From the NCBI GenBank assembly GCA_045537915.1, contig JAZSQK010000011.1, forward strand, positions 70,654 through 134,653: DNA of 64,000 bases, given 5' to 3'. Positions 1 to 7,773 of this stretch are shown here, in pieces. The number at the start of each line of letters is the position of its first letter. Position 1 is the first letter of the stretch. The DNA is from SFWF01 sp045537915. Lineage in GTDB: Bacteria > Bacillota > Clostridia > Oscillospirales > Acutalibacteraceae. The notes under the pieces are model-generated. The model was not told the DNA's origin. It ran no database searches and saw only the letters and a program-made list of their open reading frames with translations. A program made the position numbers and the translations under genes.

Positions 1-1048
1 TAGCAGTACGGACTGTTGCCATAGCAGGTTTTGTACTGCTTACAATTTTCGCAATAACACTGCCCGAAAGTGCGGGACGGTACATATATAATTCCTCGCC
101 GTCAGTCTCAAGCAAGGTGCAATCGGCACAAAGGCCCAATCCTAACATGGCGGCAACCTCGGCAGAGCGCCTTTTGGATAGCGAATCACTTCCCCAAAGA
201 ACTGCATTGGGCTTTTCAGCAGTTATCTTTAGGGCTAATTCTTCGGCAGAGCCAAGCGGTAAGACGGTTATATCGTCGCTGAATGTTTCAGCAAACGGTC
301 TCGGACCCCCACCTACAATAAACACTTTATCAAGCTTTTGCGAGTTCGACACAGTTTTTTCTATCTTTTCGTTTCGGCGGTCTAGGGCCTCGGCTATAAT
401 TGAGGGAAGTTCATTCGGAGAAATAAATCTGCATTTTCTCTTGCCCGACTCATTTTCAAAGGTTTTTACAACCCTAGTTGGCGAACCTGCAAGACCGCAT
501 TTTTGGATATCGGCTCCTATATCTTCTGACGACCAAACTTCAACCTCACCGAGCTTTGACATAATGCTCGGCAGCCTTAAATTACAGGTGCGCTCAATAG
601 TTAAAAGCGCAGGTAAAGCTACCGTTTGCGCACCCATATCACGAGTGGTACATGTAATATTCTGACCTATCTCGTCAATACTCATAACATTGGTTATGAG
701 GTTTCTGTTTGATAATACCGAAAGCATTGGCCCCGTTTGCGCTGTATCCCCCACAAGAGTTTGTCTTCCGCAGAAAATTAAATCGGGATTTATCTTGCCG
801 ACCGCAAGTGACAGAGTGTATGCGGTAGCCAACGTGTCCGCTCCTGCAAATGCCTTATCGGAGAGAAGGATTGCTTTTTTAGCTCCCAATCTGGTTAATC
901 TTAAAAGGAAGTCTTTAGCGGTCAGCGGTCCCATGCTTAACAGGGTAACCTCTGAGCCCTTGATTCTTAAGGCTTCCTCGAAGGCCGAGGCATCAAAGGG
1001 ATTTATTTCTCCGTCAAGCCCTTGACGGATACAAACTAATATTTTCAT
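1..1048 (-). CDS. Fused electron transfer flavoprotein beta-alpha (EtfB-EtfA), 3' end cut by window edge
   Basis: One open frame of 349 codons runs off the left edge. The first ~210 residues look like EtfB: it begins MKILVCIRQ, has an ADTLATA stretch and a GDTAQTGPMLS flavin/AMP-site motif. It continues without a stop into an EtfA-like part with GSDSLSKRRSAEVAAMLG and RPALSGSVIAKI, the latter matching the EtfA flavin-domain entry. ETF normally is two subunits carrying FAD and AMP or a second FAD, passing electrons from dehydrogenases. The ATG lies at 1046-1048, two bases after the kinase stop, with an AGAGAGA ribosome site inside the kinase end. As last visible gene of the sugar operon it is the likely acceptor for the GlcD-like oxidase. 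The C-terminal FAD-binding domain is outside the window. Confidence 0.85.
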   Translation of the reverse strand, partial: MKILVCIRQGLDGEINPFDASAFEEALRIKGSEVTLLSMGPLTAKDFLLRLTRLGAKKAILLSDKAFAGADTLATAYTLSLAVGKINPDLIFCGRQTLVGDTAQTGPMLSVLSNRNLITNVMSIDEIGQNITCTTRDMGAQTVALPALLTIERTCNLRLPSIMSKLGEVEVWSSEDIGADIQKCGLAGSPTRVVKTFENESGKRKCRFISPNELPSIIAEALDRRNEKIEKTVSNSQKLDKVFIVGGGPRPFAETFSDDITVLPLGSAEELALKITAEKPNAVLWGSDSLSKRRSAEVAAMLGLGLCADCTLLETDGEELYMYRPALSGSVIAKIVSSTKPAMATVRTA

Positions 1049-1049
1049 A

Positions 1050-2519
1050 TTATCTCTCTTTGTATATCGGTGCTAACGCATCGTGTATTTTTTTATAGGT
1101 TTTAAACACCTTAAGGTATTTTTCGGTATTTTCGGGGTTGGGATATGTAATATCAACCTCTTTTACACACTTTTCTACCGCATCTTTAGGGTCTTTAAAT
1201 ACGCCCACAGCAATACCCGCAAGCATTGCGGAGCCGAAGGACGAATCCGAACTCTCGGTGGTTTTAAGCGCTATTCCTAAGGCATCGGCAATCATTTGAC
1301 GCCAAAGTTTGCCCTTTGTACCTCCGCCGATAGCAGTAGCAACGCTGTTATACGGAATATTAAGACTGTCAAGATAAAGCTTACTGTCAAGAAGCGAATA
1401 AGCAACCCCCTCAAGCACCGCACGTGTAAAGTGTGCCCTTGTGTGAGTAGCCCTGACACCCGTAAAGCTACCGCAAAGGGCAGGGTCGGCGTAAGGAGTC
1501 AGTTCGCCGTTTAAATAGGGGTGGAAAATAAGGCCGTCACAGCCTATCGGAATCTCCTTTGCGCCATCATCAAGCTCTTTATATTCACCGCCGAAGGTAT
1601 CTCTGTACCAGCGATATGAGGCGGCGCAGGACTTTGTAGCGGTACCCGGATACCACATTCCTTCTGCTATATGAGAATAGTTTACAAGATGTCTGTCAGG
1701 ATAGGGATTATCGGTTATAACGCAAATTCTGCCTGCCGTTGCAAGTTTTACTGTAACATCCCCCCTGCTTACCGCTCCCGAAGCGAAAACCTCCATAACC
1801 GTATCGGTAGTTCCGCAGATAACAGGCGTACCCTCTTTTAATCCTGTGGATTTCGATGCTTCTTGGTTTACCTTACCGATAATATCGGTAGGCCTTGCAA
1901 CAGGCGGTAACATATCGATAGTTATACATGCCAATTTGCAAAGCTCCTCATCCCATTCCAATTTATTGCAGTCAAAAAGCATACTGCCCTCGGCTTCAAT
2001 ATAATCGGTGCAAAAAACTCCTGTCAGATAATAACGGATAAAATCCTTTTCAAAGAATATATACCTTGTTTTTGCAAAAACCTCAGGCTCAGTATTTTTA
2101 AGCCAGATGAGCTGTGGTAAGGTCCAGATTGTATCGGGCTTATGATATGTTTTTTTGAAAATTTCCTCGCCAAATTTCTCTCGCAGATTATCGGCTTGTT
2201 TACGAGAACGTGTGTCGGTCCAATGAATAGCATTTCTGAGGGGCTTAAAATCATTATCGCAGACAAGGAAGGTATGGGTTGCAGAGTCTATCGCAATTGC
2301 CAAAATATCCCCATTGTCTATACCGCTTTTTGAAAGCAGAGCCTTGCAGTTTTCTTTAAGTGCATTTATCCAGTCCCAAGGAGACTGTTCACATGCGTTT
2401 GCCTCAGGATACAGTGTTGGATATTCAACCGTATTGTCAGCGATTATATTGCCGTTTGTATCAATAAGGGTAGCTTTGGAGGCTCCTCCTCCAAAATCTA
2501 TGCCTAAAAGATATTTCAT
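1050..2519 (-). CDS. FGGY-family carbohydrate kinase, xylulokinase-like
   Basis: A 489-residue protein of normal length for the FGGY family, which phosphorylates ketoses or polyols with ATP in the cytoplasm. The N-terminal phosphate-binding turn GIDFGGGASKATLID and the second-domain segments GTTDTVMEVFASGA and AIGGGTKGKLWRQM are visible, the last being the ATP-binding region near the FGGY signature. Asp in the IAIDSATHT area fits the substrate-side domain. It lies 20 bases after the DUF4867 gene and two bases before etfBA, so it belongs to the same transcript. Xylulokinase is the closest subtype by eye, but members of this family act on xylulose, fuculose, rhamnulose, glycerol and others, so the substrate is not assigned. 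Confidence 0.88.
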   Translation of the reverse strand: MKYLLGIDFGGGASKATLIDTNGNIIADNTVEYPTLYPEANACEQSPWDWINALKENCKALLSKSGIDNGDILAIAIDSATHTFLVCDNDFKPLRNAIHWTDTRSRKQADNLREKFGEEIFKKTYHKPDTIWTLPQLIWLKNTEPEVFAKTRYIFFEKDFIRYYLTGVFCTDYIEAEGSMLFDCNKLEWDEELCKLACITIDMLPPVARPTDIIGKVNQEASKSTGLKEGTPVICGTTDTVMEVFASGAVSRGDVTVKLATAGRICVITDNPYPDRHLVNYSHIAEGMWYPGTATKSCAASYRWYRDTFGGEYKELDDGAKEIPIGCDGLIFHPYLNGELTPYADPALCGSFTGVRATHTRAHFTRAVLEGVAYSLLDSKLYLDSLNIPYNSVATAIGGGTKGKLWRQMIADALGIALKTTESSDSSFGSAMLAGIAVGVFKDPKDAVEKCVKEVDITYPNPENTEKYLKVFKTYKKIHDALAPIYKER

Positions 2520-2539
2520 TTTCTATTCCCTTTCGAAGC

Positions 2540-3190
2540 TTAATATTTAATCTCGTAGTTTACGCCCGTAATTGAGCCGACTACTCCTTTTTCGATAAGG
2601 TCCTTGTTGTCCACATGGGCGATTATCCACTTATTTTTACGGAAAAGAAACCTATCCTGTGTTTTTTCGGTCAAATCGGTATTTGTTCCCATAGGCAGAC
2701 CTACAACACAGCCAAAGCCCTCCGAGCAGACTTCACAGGGACAAAAATGAAGCGAGGTAGCGTAAACCTCTACCGCCGTTCCAGCAGGAAGATAAAAGGC
2801 CTTGAATTTTGAGGAATCTATCCCCCCGTTCTTAATGTCCCATATATGTCCTAATATGAGAACCAAAGGGGTAACCGCTATATTGATTTCACTCGATGTG
2901 TGCCACTCGGTTGCATTTAATAATTTATTATGACCCCAACAGTAGCCTATCTGGGCGGGTAGCGTACCAAAATATTCATTCTGAATTTCTGTGGCTATTT
3001 TTAGTTCCTCAAAAGCCTCTACAGAGGGCATATATGATGAGCCGTTTTCGACTTGCGGCATTTTTTGGGCCTCTTTTACAATCTCGGTTATATCCAAGCC
3101 CTCAATAATTCTTCCGTATGAGGCAAACTCGCTGTCCTTTACATCATAAAATTTAACTTCGGGATTGAGTTTCTTTAATCTATCCAGCAT
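2540..3190 (-). CDS. DUF4867-family protein (cupin-like, sugar operon associated)
   Basis: A 216-residue protein that I recognise as DUF4867 from its pattern: an N-terminal FYDVKDSEFASYGR segment, a central IGYCWGHNKLLNATEWH followed by SSEINIAV, and a LHFCPCEVCSEGF Cys-rich stretch. His and Glu in the central part resemble a cupin metal site, but this is inference and no biochemical role is established that I can cite. The start was set at the ATG at 3190, nine bases after an AAGGTG site. A longer reading would overlap the epimerase gene without a better ribosome site. It sits between the epimerase-like gene and the FGGY kinase, so it probably helps interconvert or bind the pathway sugar. 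Confidence 0.7.
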   Translation of the reverse strand: MLDRLKKLNPEVKFYDVKDSEFASYGRIIEGLDITEIVKEAQKMPQVENGSSYMPSVEAFEELKIATEIQNEYFGTLPAQIGYCWGHNKLLNATEWHTSSEINIAVTPLVLILGHIWDIKNGGIDSSKFKAFYLPAGTAVEVYATSLHFCPCEVCSEGFGCVVGLPMGTNTDLTEKTQDRFLFRKNKWIIAHVDNKDLIEKGVVGSITGVNYEIKY

Positions 3191-3200
3191 TTTTATCACC

Positions 3201-4052
3201 TTATTCAACAATAGTAATCGAGTGAGTGTGTTTATACTCGCCCTTGCCATCAAGTGCGATTATTCCCTCTTTTTCGGTTATATCATAGCTTGTGCCGACA
3301 ATATCCTGTATGCCGTCCCAAGGTTCTAAGCAGATATACGGAGCGTTTTGCTTGTGCCATAAAAGGAAGTACTTATCGTCGGGGAAGTCAACCCTGACAG
3401 CCCTGCCTGTTTTTCTGTTGCGAAGGGTTGCAGATTTAGATTTAAGATCCTTAAAGACGAGGGCATCAACCGTAAAATATTTGTCATATAAAGGCAGAAC
3501 CTTGCTGTCCTTTATTATTGGTATTGTCTGATTTGAAAGCAAATTTCCGTAAAGCAGGTATGCATTCAAGGTTTCGTTCTGCGGGAATATTACATCGTAA
3601 TCCTCTATGCCCTCAGGTGTATAATAGCCCTCGTGAGAGCCGATGCTGAAATACATAATGCCGTCATTTTTGTTCTTTACCGAATAATCTATTTTTAAGG
3701 CTTTTCCGCTTAATGTATAAATTACCCGCAATTCATAATCAAAGGGAAAGCACTTTTTAGTTTCGTCATCAGACCTATGCAGAAATACTACCCTGTCTGC
3801 CGTTATCGTTTCAACCTCGAAGGTTTTAAAACGAATATATCCGTGCTTTTGGAGGGTATATTCTTTGCCGTTTAACAGATATTTGTCCTCCTTAAGCCCT
3901 CCGCATATCGGGAACATAAGCGGACAAGAGCCTGACCAGACCTCACTTCTGCCCTCCCAGATATACTCTGTTTCATTGCACACAATACTTTTAAGCTCGG
4001 CGCCGAGTTCATTAAGTTTTACCGTTATATATTCGTTTTTTAAGGTTATCAT
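3201..4052 (-). CDS. Aldose 1-epimerase-family protein (galactose mutarotase fold, LacX-like)
   Basis: A 283-residue protein of the aldose 1-epimerase superfamily. The opening NELGAELKSIV, the middle HGYIRFK with its conserved His, GSHEGYY for the second His region, and the late LEPWDGIQD with a Glu/Trp pattern all fit. The family interconverts alpha and beta anomers of free or phosphorylated sugars; this shorter form is LacX-like rather than canonical GalM, which is present separately near 61 kb. The ATG at 4052 has only a weak upstream ribosome site, and a 72-base gap with a strong hairpin separates it from the iolB-like gene, so its expression may be set apart from upstream genes. Confidence 0.8.
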   Translation of the reverse strand: MITLKNEYITVKLNELGAELKSIVCNETEYIWEGRSEVWSGSCPLMFPICGGLKEDKYLLNGKEYTLQKHGYIRFKTFEVETITADRVVFLHRSDDETKKCFPFDYELRVIYTLSGKALKIDYSVKNKNDGIMYFSIGSHEGYYTPEGIEDYDVIFPQNETLNAYLLYGNLLSNQTIPIIKDSKVLPLYDKYFTVDALVFKDLKSKSATLRNRKTGRAVRVDFPDDKYFLLWHKQNAPYICLEPWDGIQDIVGTSYDITEKEGIIALDGKGEYKHTHSITIVE

Positions 4053-4083
4053 TGAAAATCACTCGCTTTTATTTAAGTAGCAC

Positions 4084-4115
4084 AATAGAGATATGCAGAG
4101 CCGCATATCTCTATT
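4084..4115 (-). other. Intercistronic perfect hairpin in the sugar operon
   Basis: Two 13-base arms (4084-4096 and 4103-4115) pair perfectly around a six-base loop. On the minus strand the stem is not followed by a T-run, so it is not a classic terminator. It lies between the iolB-like stop and the epimerase-like start and may act as a processing or stability element. Confidence 0.6.
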
Positions 4116-4123
4116 TTAGTCTT

Positions 4124-4918
4124 TTATCTGTTTGCGATCCAATCGTGCTGGGGATCATTGCTTCGATTAAAGCCCTGATAGTCACCCGCCATTAGCCAGA
4201 GAAAATAGGTCTGATATCCCGGGGTTGAAACGGTGCTGTGATATCCGTAAGGAAATTCGACAAGCTCATCATTTTTGACCCTGTAAGCCTCATCGAGTTC
4301 ACCGTCAGCAGTGTATAGACACTGAACGGCAAAGCCTTGTTTTGGATCAAACAGGAAGTAGTAAATTTCTTCTGCTATGCACTCGCTGGGCATATTGTCT
4401 TCATCGTGCTTGTGAGGCGGAAATCCTGCCCAGTTTCCCTCTGTACAGTAGCACTCGCCAATGGTTAAAATCTTAGCGTTTGAGTTGCCGTCAACGAGGA
4501 AACTTGTTTCTCTCTCGAAGGGCTGCTCACCCAGAACCTTTATTACAACGTGGTCCTCACGAAGAACCTGAGGCTCGGTTTTTTCTGCCACAGGGGTAGC
4601 GCAAACAGCAATTTTAATGTGGTCGATTGCCTCAATTACAAGCTCCTGCTCCCTTGGCATATAAAAGCATTCTGCCTTACGGTTGTCAAAAACGGTCATT
4701 CTGTTGCCAACATTTTCAAAAACCTCATCGTTCACATAAACGTTGCAGTGACCCTCTAGCATAATAAAGGCAATTTCTTTATCCTCTGTATTAAAGGGCA
4801 GTTTTTCTCCTGTTTCAAGTTCAATTATACCAAATTCAAGCTTCTTTAAGGAACACTCACCTATTTTGCAAATAGGTGTATATCCGTTTGAAGATTTGTA
4901 TGATTTTTTAAAGTTCAT
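4124..4918 (-). CDS. iolB: 5-deoxy-glucuronate isomerase family protein (IolB-like)
   Basis: A 264-residue bicupin protein matching IolB, which converts 5-deoxy-D-glucuronate to 5-dehydro-2-deoxy-D-gluconate in inositol breakdown. The hallmark is the metal-site run FPPHKHDEDNMPSECIAEEIYYF, with His, His, Glu and a later His in FPYGYHSTVSTPGYQTYFLW, typical of IolB/KduI-type cupins. The start overlaps the end of the PfkB kinase gene by 11 bases, implying translational coupling. The rest of the classical inositol set (iolG, iolE, iolD, iolA) is not in the window, although the adjoining PfkB kinase and class II aldolase could play the IolC and IolJ roles. An IolB-like enzyme acting on a different uronate-like sugar is also possible. 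Confidence 0.8.
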   Translation of the reverse strand: MNFKKSYKSSNGYTPICKIGECSLKKLEFGIIELETGEKLPFNTEDKEIAFIMLEGHCNVYVNDEVFENVGNRMTVFDNRKAECFYMPREQELVIEAIDHIKIAVCATPVAEKTEPQVLREDHVVIKVLGEQPFERETSFLVDGNSNAKILTIGECYCTEGNWAGFPPHKHDEDNMPSECIAEEIYYFLFDPKQGFAVQCLYTADGELDEAYRVKNDELVEFPYGYHSTVSTPGYQTYFLWLMAGDYQGFNRSNDPQHDWIANR

Positions 4919-5819
4919 AACCGTTCTCCTTTAAATATTCTTTTACCGTTTCAAAGTCGGGTACGCTCTCACGAGCTCCGATACCTGTGCATTTTATCGC
5001 AGAAACTGCACTCGAAAAATGACAGCACTTAAGAAAATCAAAGCCCTTTACGACTCCCGCAGCAAATGCTCCATGGAAGACATCTCCAGAACCGTTTGAG
5101 TCAACGACCGAGGCCGGATATATCGGGTATCTAATTATATCATTTCCGTTGTATAAAAGTCCACCTTTTTTGCCCTGTGTAACAACCACAACCTCAGGCT
5201 TATAGGTTTCATAAAGTTTTCTTGCCGCTTCTTCCGGTGTCTTACAACCGGTATGGCCGAGTGAAAACTCCTCAGAGGGAATCATTATATCGGTAAGGGC
5301 TAAAAGTCTTTCAACTCCGTCATAAAGGCCTCCGCAATCGTAAAGCACCCTTACTCCGTTCTCTCTTGCTACTTTTGCCGCTTCTACAGCAGCCTCCATC
5401 TCATTTCCGTCTACCATAAGAATCTCTGCATCGCAAATTGCTTTCTTTTGCCTATCATCAAGTTTCAGCGGCGGCAAATTACCCTTATCAAATACACAGG
5501 TTCTGGTTGCAGTATCGGCGCAAAGCCAAAGTACCGATGCAAAGGAGCGATATCCCGATTTTACCTCTATAAGATGGGTATCTACGCCATACTTTTCAAA
5601 ATCCTCTTTGAGAAACTTACCGCCGTTGTCATCAGACAATACTCCGATATATGCGGTCTGCTCTCCAAGTTTTCTTGCCGCTACAAGACCGGTAGCAACA
5701 GGACCGCCGCCAGCAGTTTTACTGGCGGTGGCTCTCATTTTTGTATCTTCACTCGGATATGTAGGGATGTTATAAAGGGTGTCGAAAACATTTGCGCCTA
5801 TTCCTACTATTTTTGCCAT
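4908..5819 (-). CDS. PfkB-family carbohydrate kinase
   Basis: A 303-residue ribokinase/PfkB-family kinase. Visible features are the N-terminal substrate strand MAKIVGIGANVFDTL, the GGGPVATGLVAARKLG glycine-rich lid region, and the C-terminal signature VDSNGSGDVFHGAFAAGV in which the Asp is the catalytic base and the GSGD forms the anion hole. PfkB members phosphorylate a primary hydroxyl of a sugar or sugar phosphate, or 5-dehydro-2-deoxygluconate in the case of IolC. It lies three bases downstream of the aldolase gene and overlaps the IolB-like gene, so all three are co-transcribed. With the FGGY kinase also present, the pathway contains two kinases of different families. The substrate cannot be told from sequence alone. 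Confidence 0.87.
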   Translation of the reverse strand: MAKIVGIGANVFDTLYNIPTYPSEDTKMRATASKTAGGGPVATGLVAARKLGEQTAYIGVLSDDNGGKFLKEDFEKYGVDTHLIEVKSGYRSFASVLWLCADTATRTCVFDKGNLPPLKLDDRQKKAICDAEILMVDGNEMEAAVEAAKVARENGVRVLYDCGGLYDGVERLLALTDIMIPSEEFSLGHTGCKTPEEAARKLYETYKPEVVVVTQGKKGGLLYNGNDIIRYPIYPASVVDSNGSGDVFHGAFAAGVVKGFDFLKCCHFSSAVSAIKCTGIGARESVPDFETVKEYLKENGYEL

Positions 5820-5822
5820 AAC

Positions 5823-6662
5823 TTATGCCTTTCCGTCTGCGCCGACGAGTTTTATTTTCTCTATACAGAAATTCTTAACCGCTTCGATAGGCTTTTTCAT
5901 AAAATTATCAATTGCAACTGCTCTGTCGGGCTTCTGAAGCTCCTCCAGACAAGAGTCTAGAAAAGCGTAGCAGATGTCGGTCGCAAAATTCATTTTGCGA
6001 ATACCGGCCTTAACCGCTTTTTTAACCTCCTCATCGGGAACTCCCGAGCCTCCGTGAAGAACAAGGGCCGTTTTGTTTGTAGCCTTGCGTATTGCATCGA
6101 TGCGTTCGATATCTAGCTTGGGCGGTTTTTTGTATTTACCGTGAGCAGTTCCTACTGCTACTGCAAGACAAGAAACGCCTGTCTCCTCAACAAACCTTTT
6201 TGCATCCTCCGGCGTTGTAAACTCGTCCATATCGGCATCATTGGTAGTGCCTACATGTCCGAGTTCTCCCTCGACCTGAACATCAAGATACTGACAGGTT
6301 TCAACAACCCTTTTTGTAAGGGCAATGTTTTCATCAAAGGGCAGTGTTGAGCCGTCAAGCATAATGCCTGTGGCGCCGTAGCGTAGCGAACGGGTTGTTT
6401 CAAGCTCGGAAGGGCCATGGTCGAGATGGAAGCAGACAGGGACTCTTGCCCCCTCTGCAGCTGCCTTAATTATCGGCGATAAATAATATCCCGTTTCCTC
6501 CTTCATAAGTCGAGGATAAACCTGCATAATAACGGGAGCCTTCATCTCTTCAGCCGCCTTGATTACACCCATTACGCTTTCCATATTGTAAACATTAAAG
6601 GCAGGAATGCAAAAGCCGCCTTTTTCTGCTAAATCGAGTACATATTTTAAGCTTACCAACAT
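5823..6662 (-). CDS. Class II ketose-bisphosphate aldolase family (FbaA/IolJ-like)
   Basis: A 279-residue zinc-dependent aldolase. It has the N-terminal AFNVYNMESVMG, the zinc-ligand run FHLDHGPS with His and the catalytic Asp region, LDGSTLPFDENI, the VEGELGHVG segment, the second His in AVGTAHGKYK, the third in LHGGSGVPDEE and the phosphate-binding KMNFATD. The family splits ketose bisphosphates into dihydroxyacetone phosphate plus an aldehyde; relatives act on fructose-1,6-bisphosphate, tagatose-1,6-bisphosphate, or the 2-deoxy-keto-gluconate phosphate of inositol breakdown (IolJ). Placement three bases upstream of the PfkB kinase and in tandem with an IolB-like gene favours a dedicated catabolic rather than glycolytic role. 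The exact bisphosphate is not assigned. Confidence 0.88.
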   Translation of the reverse strand: MLVSLKYVLDLAEKGGFCIPAFNVYNMESVMGVIKAAEEMKAPVIMQVYPRLMKEETGYYLSPIIKAAAEGARVPVCFHLDHGPSELETTRSLRYGATGIMLDGSTLPFDENIALTKRVVETCQYLDVQVEGELGHVGTTNDADMDEFTTPEDAKRFVEETGVSCLAVAVGTAHGKYKKPPKLDIERIDAIRKATNKTALVLHGGSGVPDEEVKKAVKAGIRKMNFATDICYAFLDSCLEELQKPDRAVAIDNFMKKPIEAVKNFCIEKIKLVGADGKA

Positions 6663-6665
6663 ATT

Positions 6666-7751
6666 TTATTCACCTAAAATCAAATCTTCGATTGAAATTA
6701 TTTCTACATCCTCTGCTACCGCTTTAAGTGAAACATATTCCGAAACGCAGGCGGTAACTATTCTCGTTGCGCCGATGCTCTTTGCATTAAATATTCTTCT
6801 CGCCGCAACCTTTTTAATAACCTCAGGCATATACTGGGCCATAAGGATATTTCCAGCCCAAACAGTTTCGGCACGGTTAAGCAGCATTTCGCCAAGAACC
6901 GCATAAGACATAATTATCTCACGAGCCTCCTCGGTTTCCTCGAGATCACGGGACAACTGATAAGGATCCTGGAACACAACCGACTTGCCGCTGTTTTCGG
7001 CCTCAAGTTTACCCTCTCTTAAAAGGTTTGCAACAAAGCTTGTGAAAGTCACAATCTCTGCCTTGACCTCAACCGAATATTCCTTATAAAGCTGTTTTAT
7101 TGCCTTTGCATCGGTCGGGTCATAAACCACAACCGTCTTATATTCGCCGAGAGCTTTTGCACATACTTCCATCTGAGCCTTGGTTTCATTGGCAGCACCG
7201 ATAAGGAAGTCAAGCTGAGCTCCGCTCGGCGCTTCATTTTCAAGCACCGAGAAATCTACTCCCGCTTTATCTAAAACCTTAATAGCCTTTAAAGCCTGTT
7301 CACATGCCATGAACTTAGCATCGACGCCAAGGAAAAGAAGGGTGTCTTTTTTAGCAGAGTGGGCTTTTATAGCCTCACTCAAGCGTTCACAGGTAGTAGT
7401 TCTTCCATAAGCGTTACCAGTTTCAATGCAGTTGGTAACCAGTGTGTTTATGTATTCGGGAAGTTTGCCCTCAAGGGCTGCCTGGAGTCTGGTTTCCTTT
7501 GTAAACATAACCGGATCCCAGCCTGTTGTACAGTCATGTACACAAGCACCGCAGGTACAACACTCATAAATGTTGTCCATTATTTCCTCAAGTTCCATAG
7601 CCTCACGATTAACAAGTGCGATTCCAAAAGCTCGGGCTCTTGCGGTGTTTCTTTCCTGACCGGTTGCATTACCTATAGGGCAGATATGGTGACACATCCA
7701 ACAAAAGCGGCAGGCGTCAACATGTTTTTTAGTTTTTTCAGACATTATCAT
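6666..7751 (-). CDS. Two-[4Fe-4S] Fe-S oxidoreductase subunit, GlcF/HdrC-like
   Basis: A 361-residue protein with two ferredoxin-type cysteine clusters near the N-terminus: CRFCWMCHHICPIG at about residues 15-28 and CCTCGACVHDCTTGWDP at about 63-80. The rest is a GlcF-like body, though the classic CCG repeats of HdrB/GlcF are not evident. Such proteins relay electrons between an FAD dehydrogenase and an acceptor. It follows the GlcD-like oxidase by 22 bases and precedes the aldolase by three, so it is most likely the electron-transfer partner of that oxidase, with the ETF fusion as acceptor. The first of two nearby ATGs was chosen because a GGGAGG site lies nine bases upstream; 7745 is the alternative. 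Confidence 0.83.
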   Translation of the reverse strand: MIMSEKTKKHVDACRFCWMCHHICPIGNATGQERNTARARAFGIALVNREAMELEEIMDNIYECCTCGACVHDCTTGWDPVMFTKETRLQAALEGKLPEYINTLVTNCIETGNAYGRTTTCERLSEAIKAHSAKKDTLLFLGVDAKFMACEQALKAIKVLDKAGVDFSVLENEAPSGAQLDFLIGAANETKAQMEVCAKALGEYKTVVVYDPTDAKAIKQLYKEYSVEVKAEIVTFTSFVANLLREGKLEAENSGKSVVFQDPYQLSRDLEETEEAREIIMSYAVLGEMLLNRAETVWAGNILMAQYMPEVIKKVAARRIFNAKSIGATRIVTACVSEYVSLKAVAEDVEIISIEDLILGE

Positions 7752-7773
7752 TACAACATACCTCCCGTTAATA

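Noticed and set aside
117..665. 182-codon open frame on the plus strand
   Set aside because: It lies antisense to the EtfBA reading, which has clear ETF motifs and a ribosome site; the plus frame shows no family pattern.
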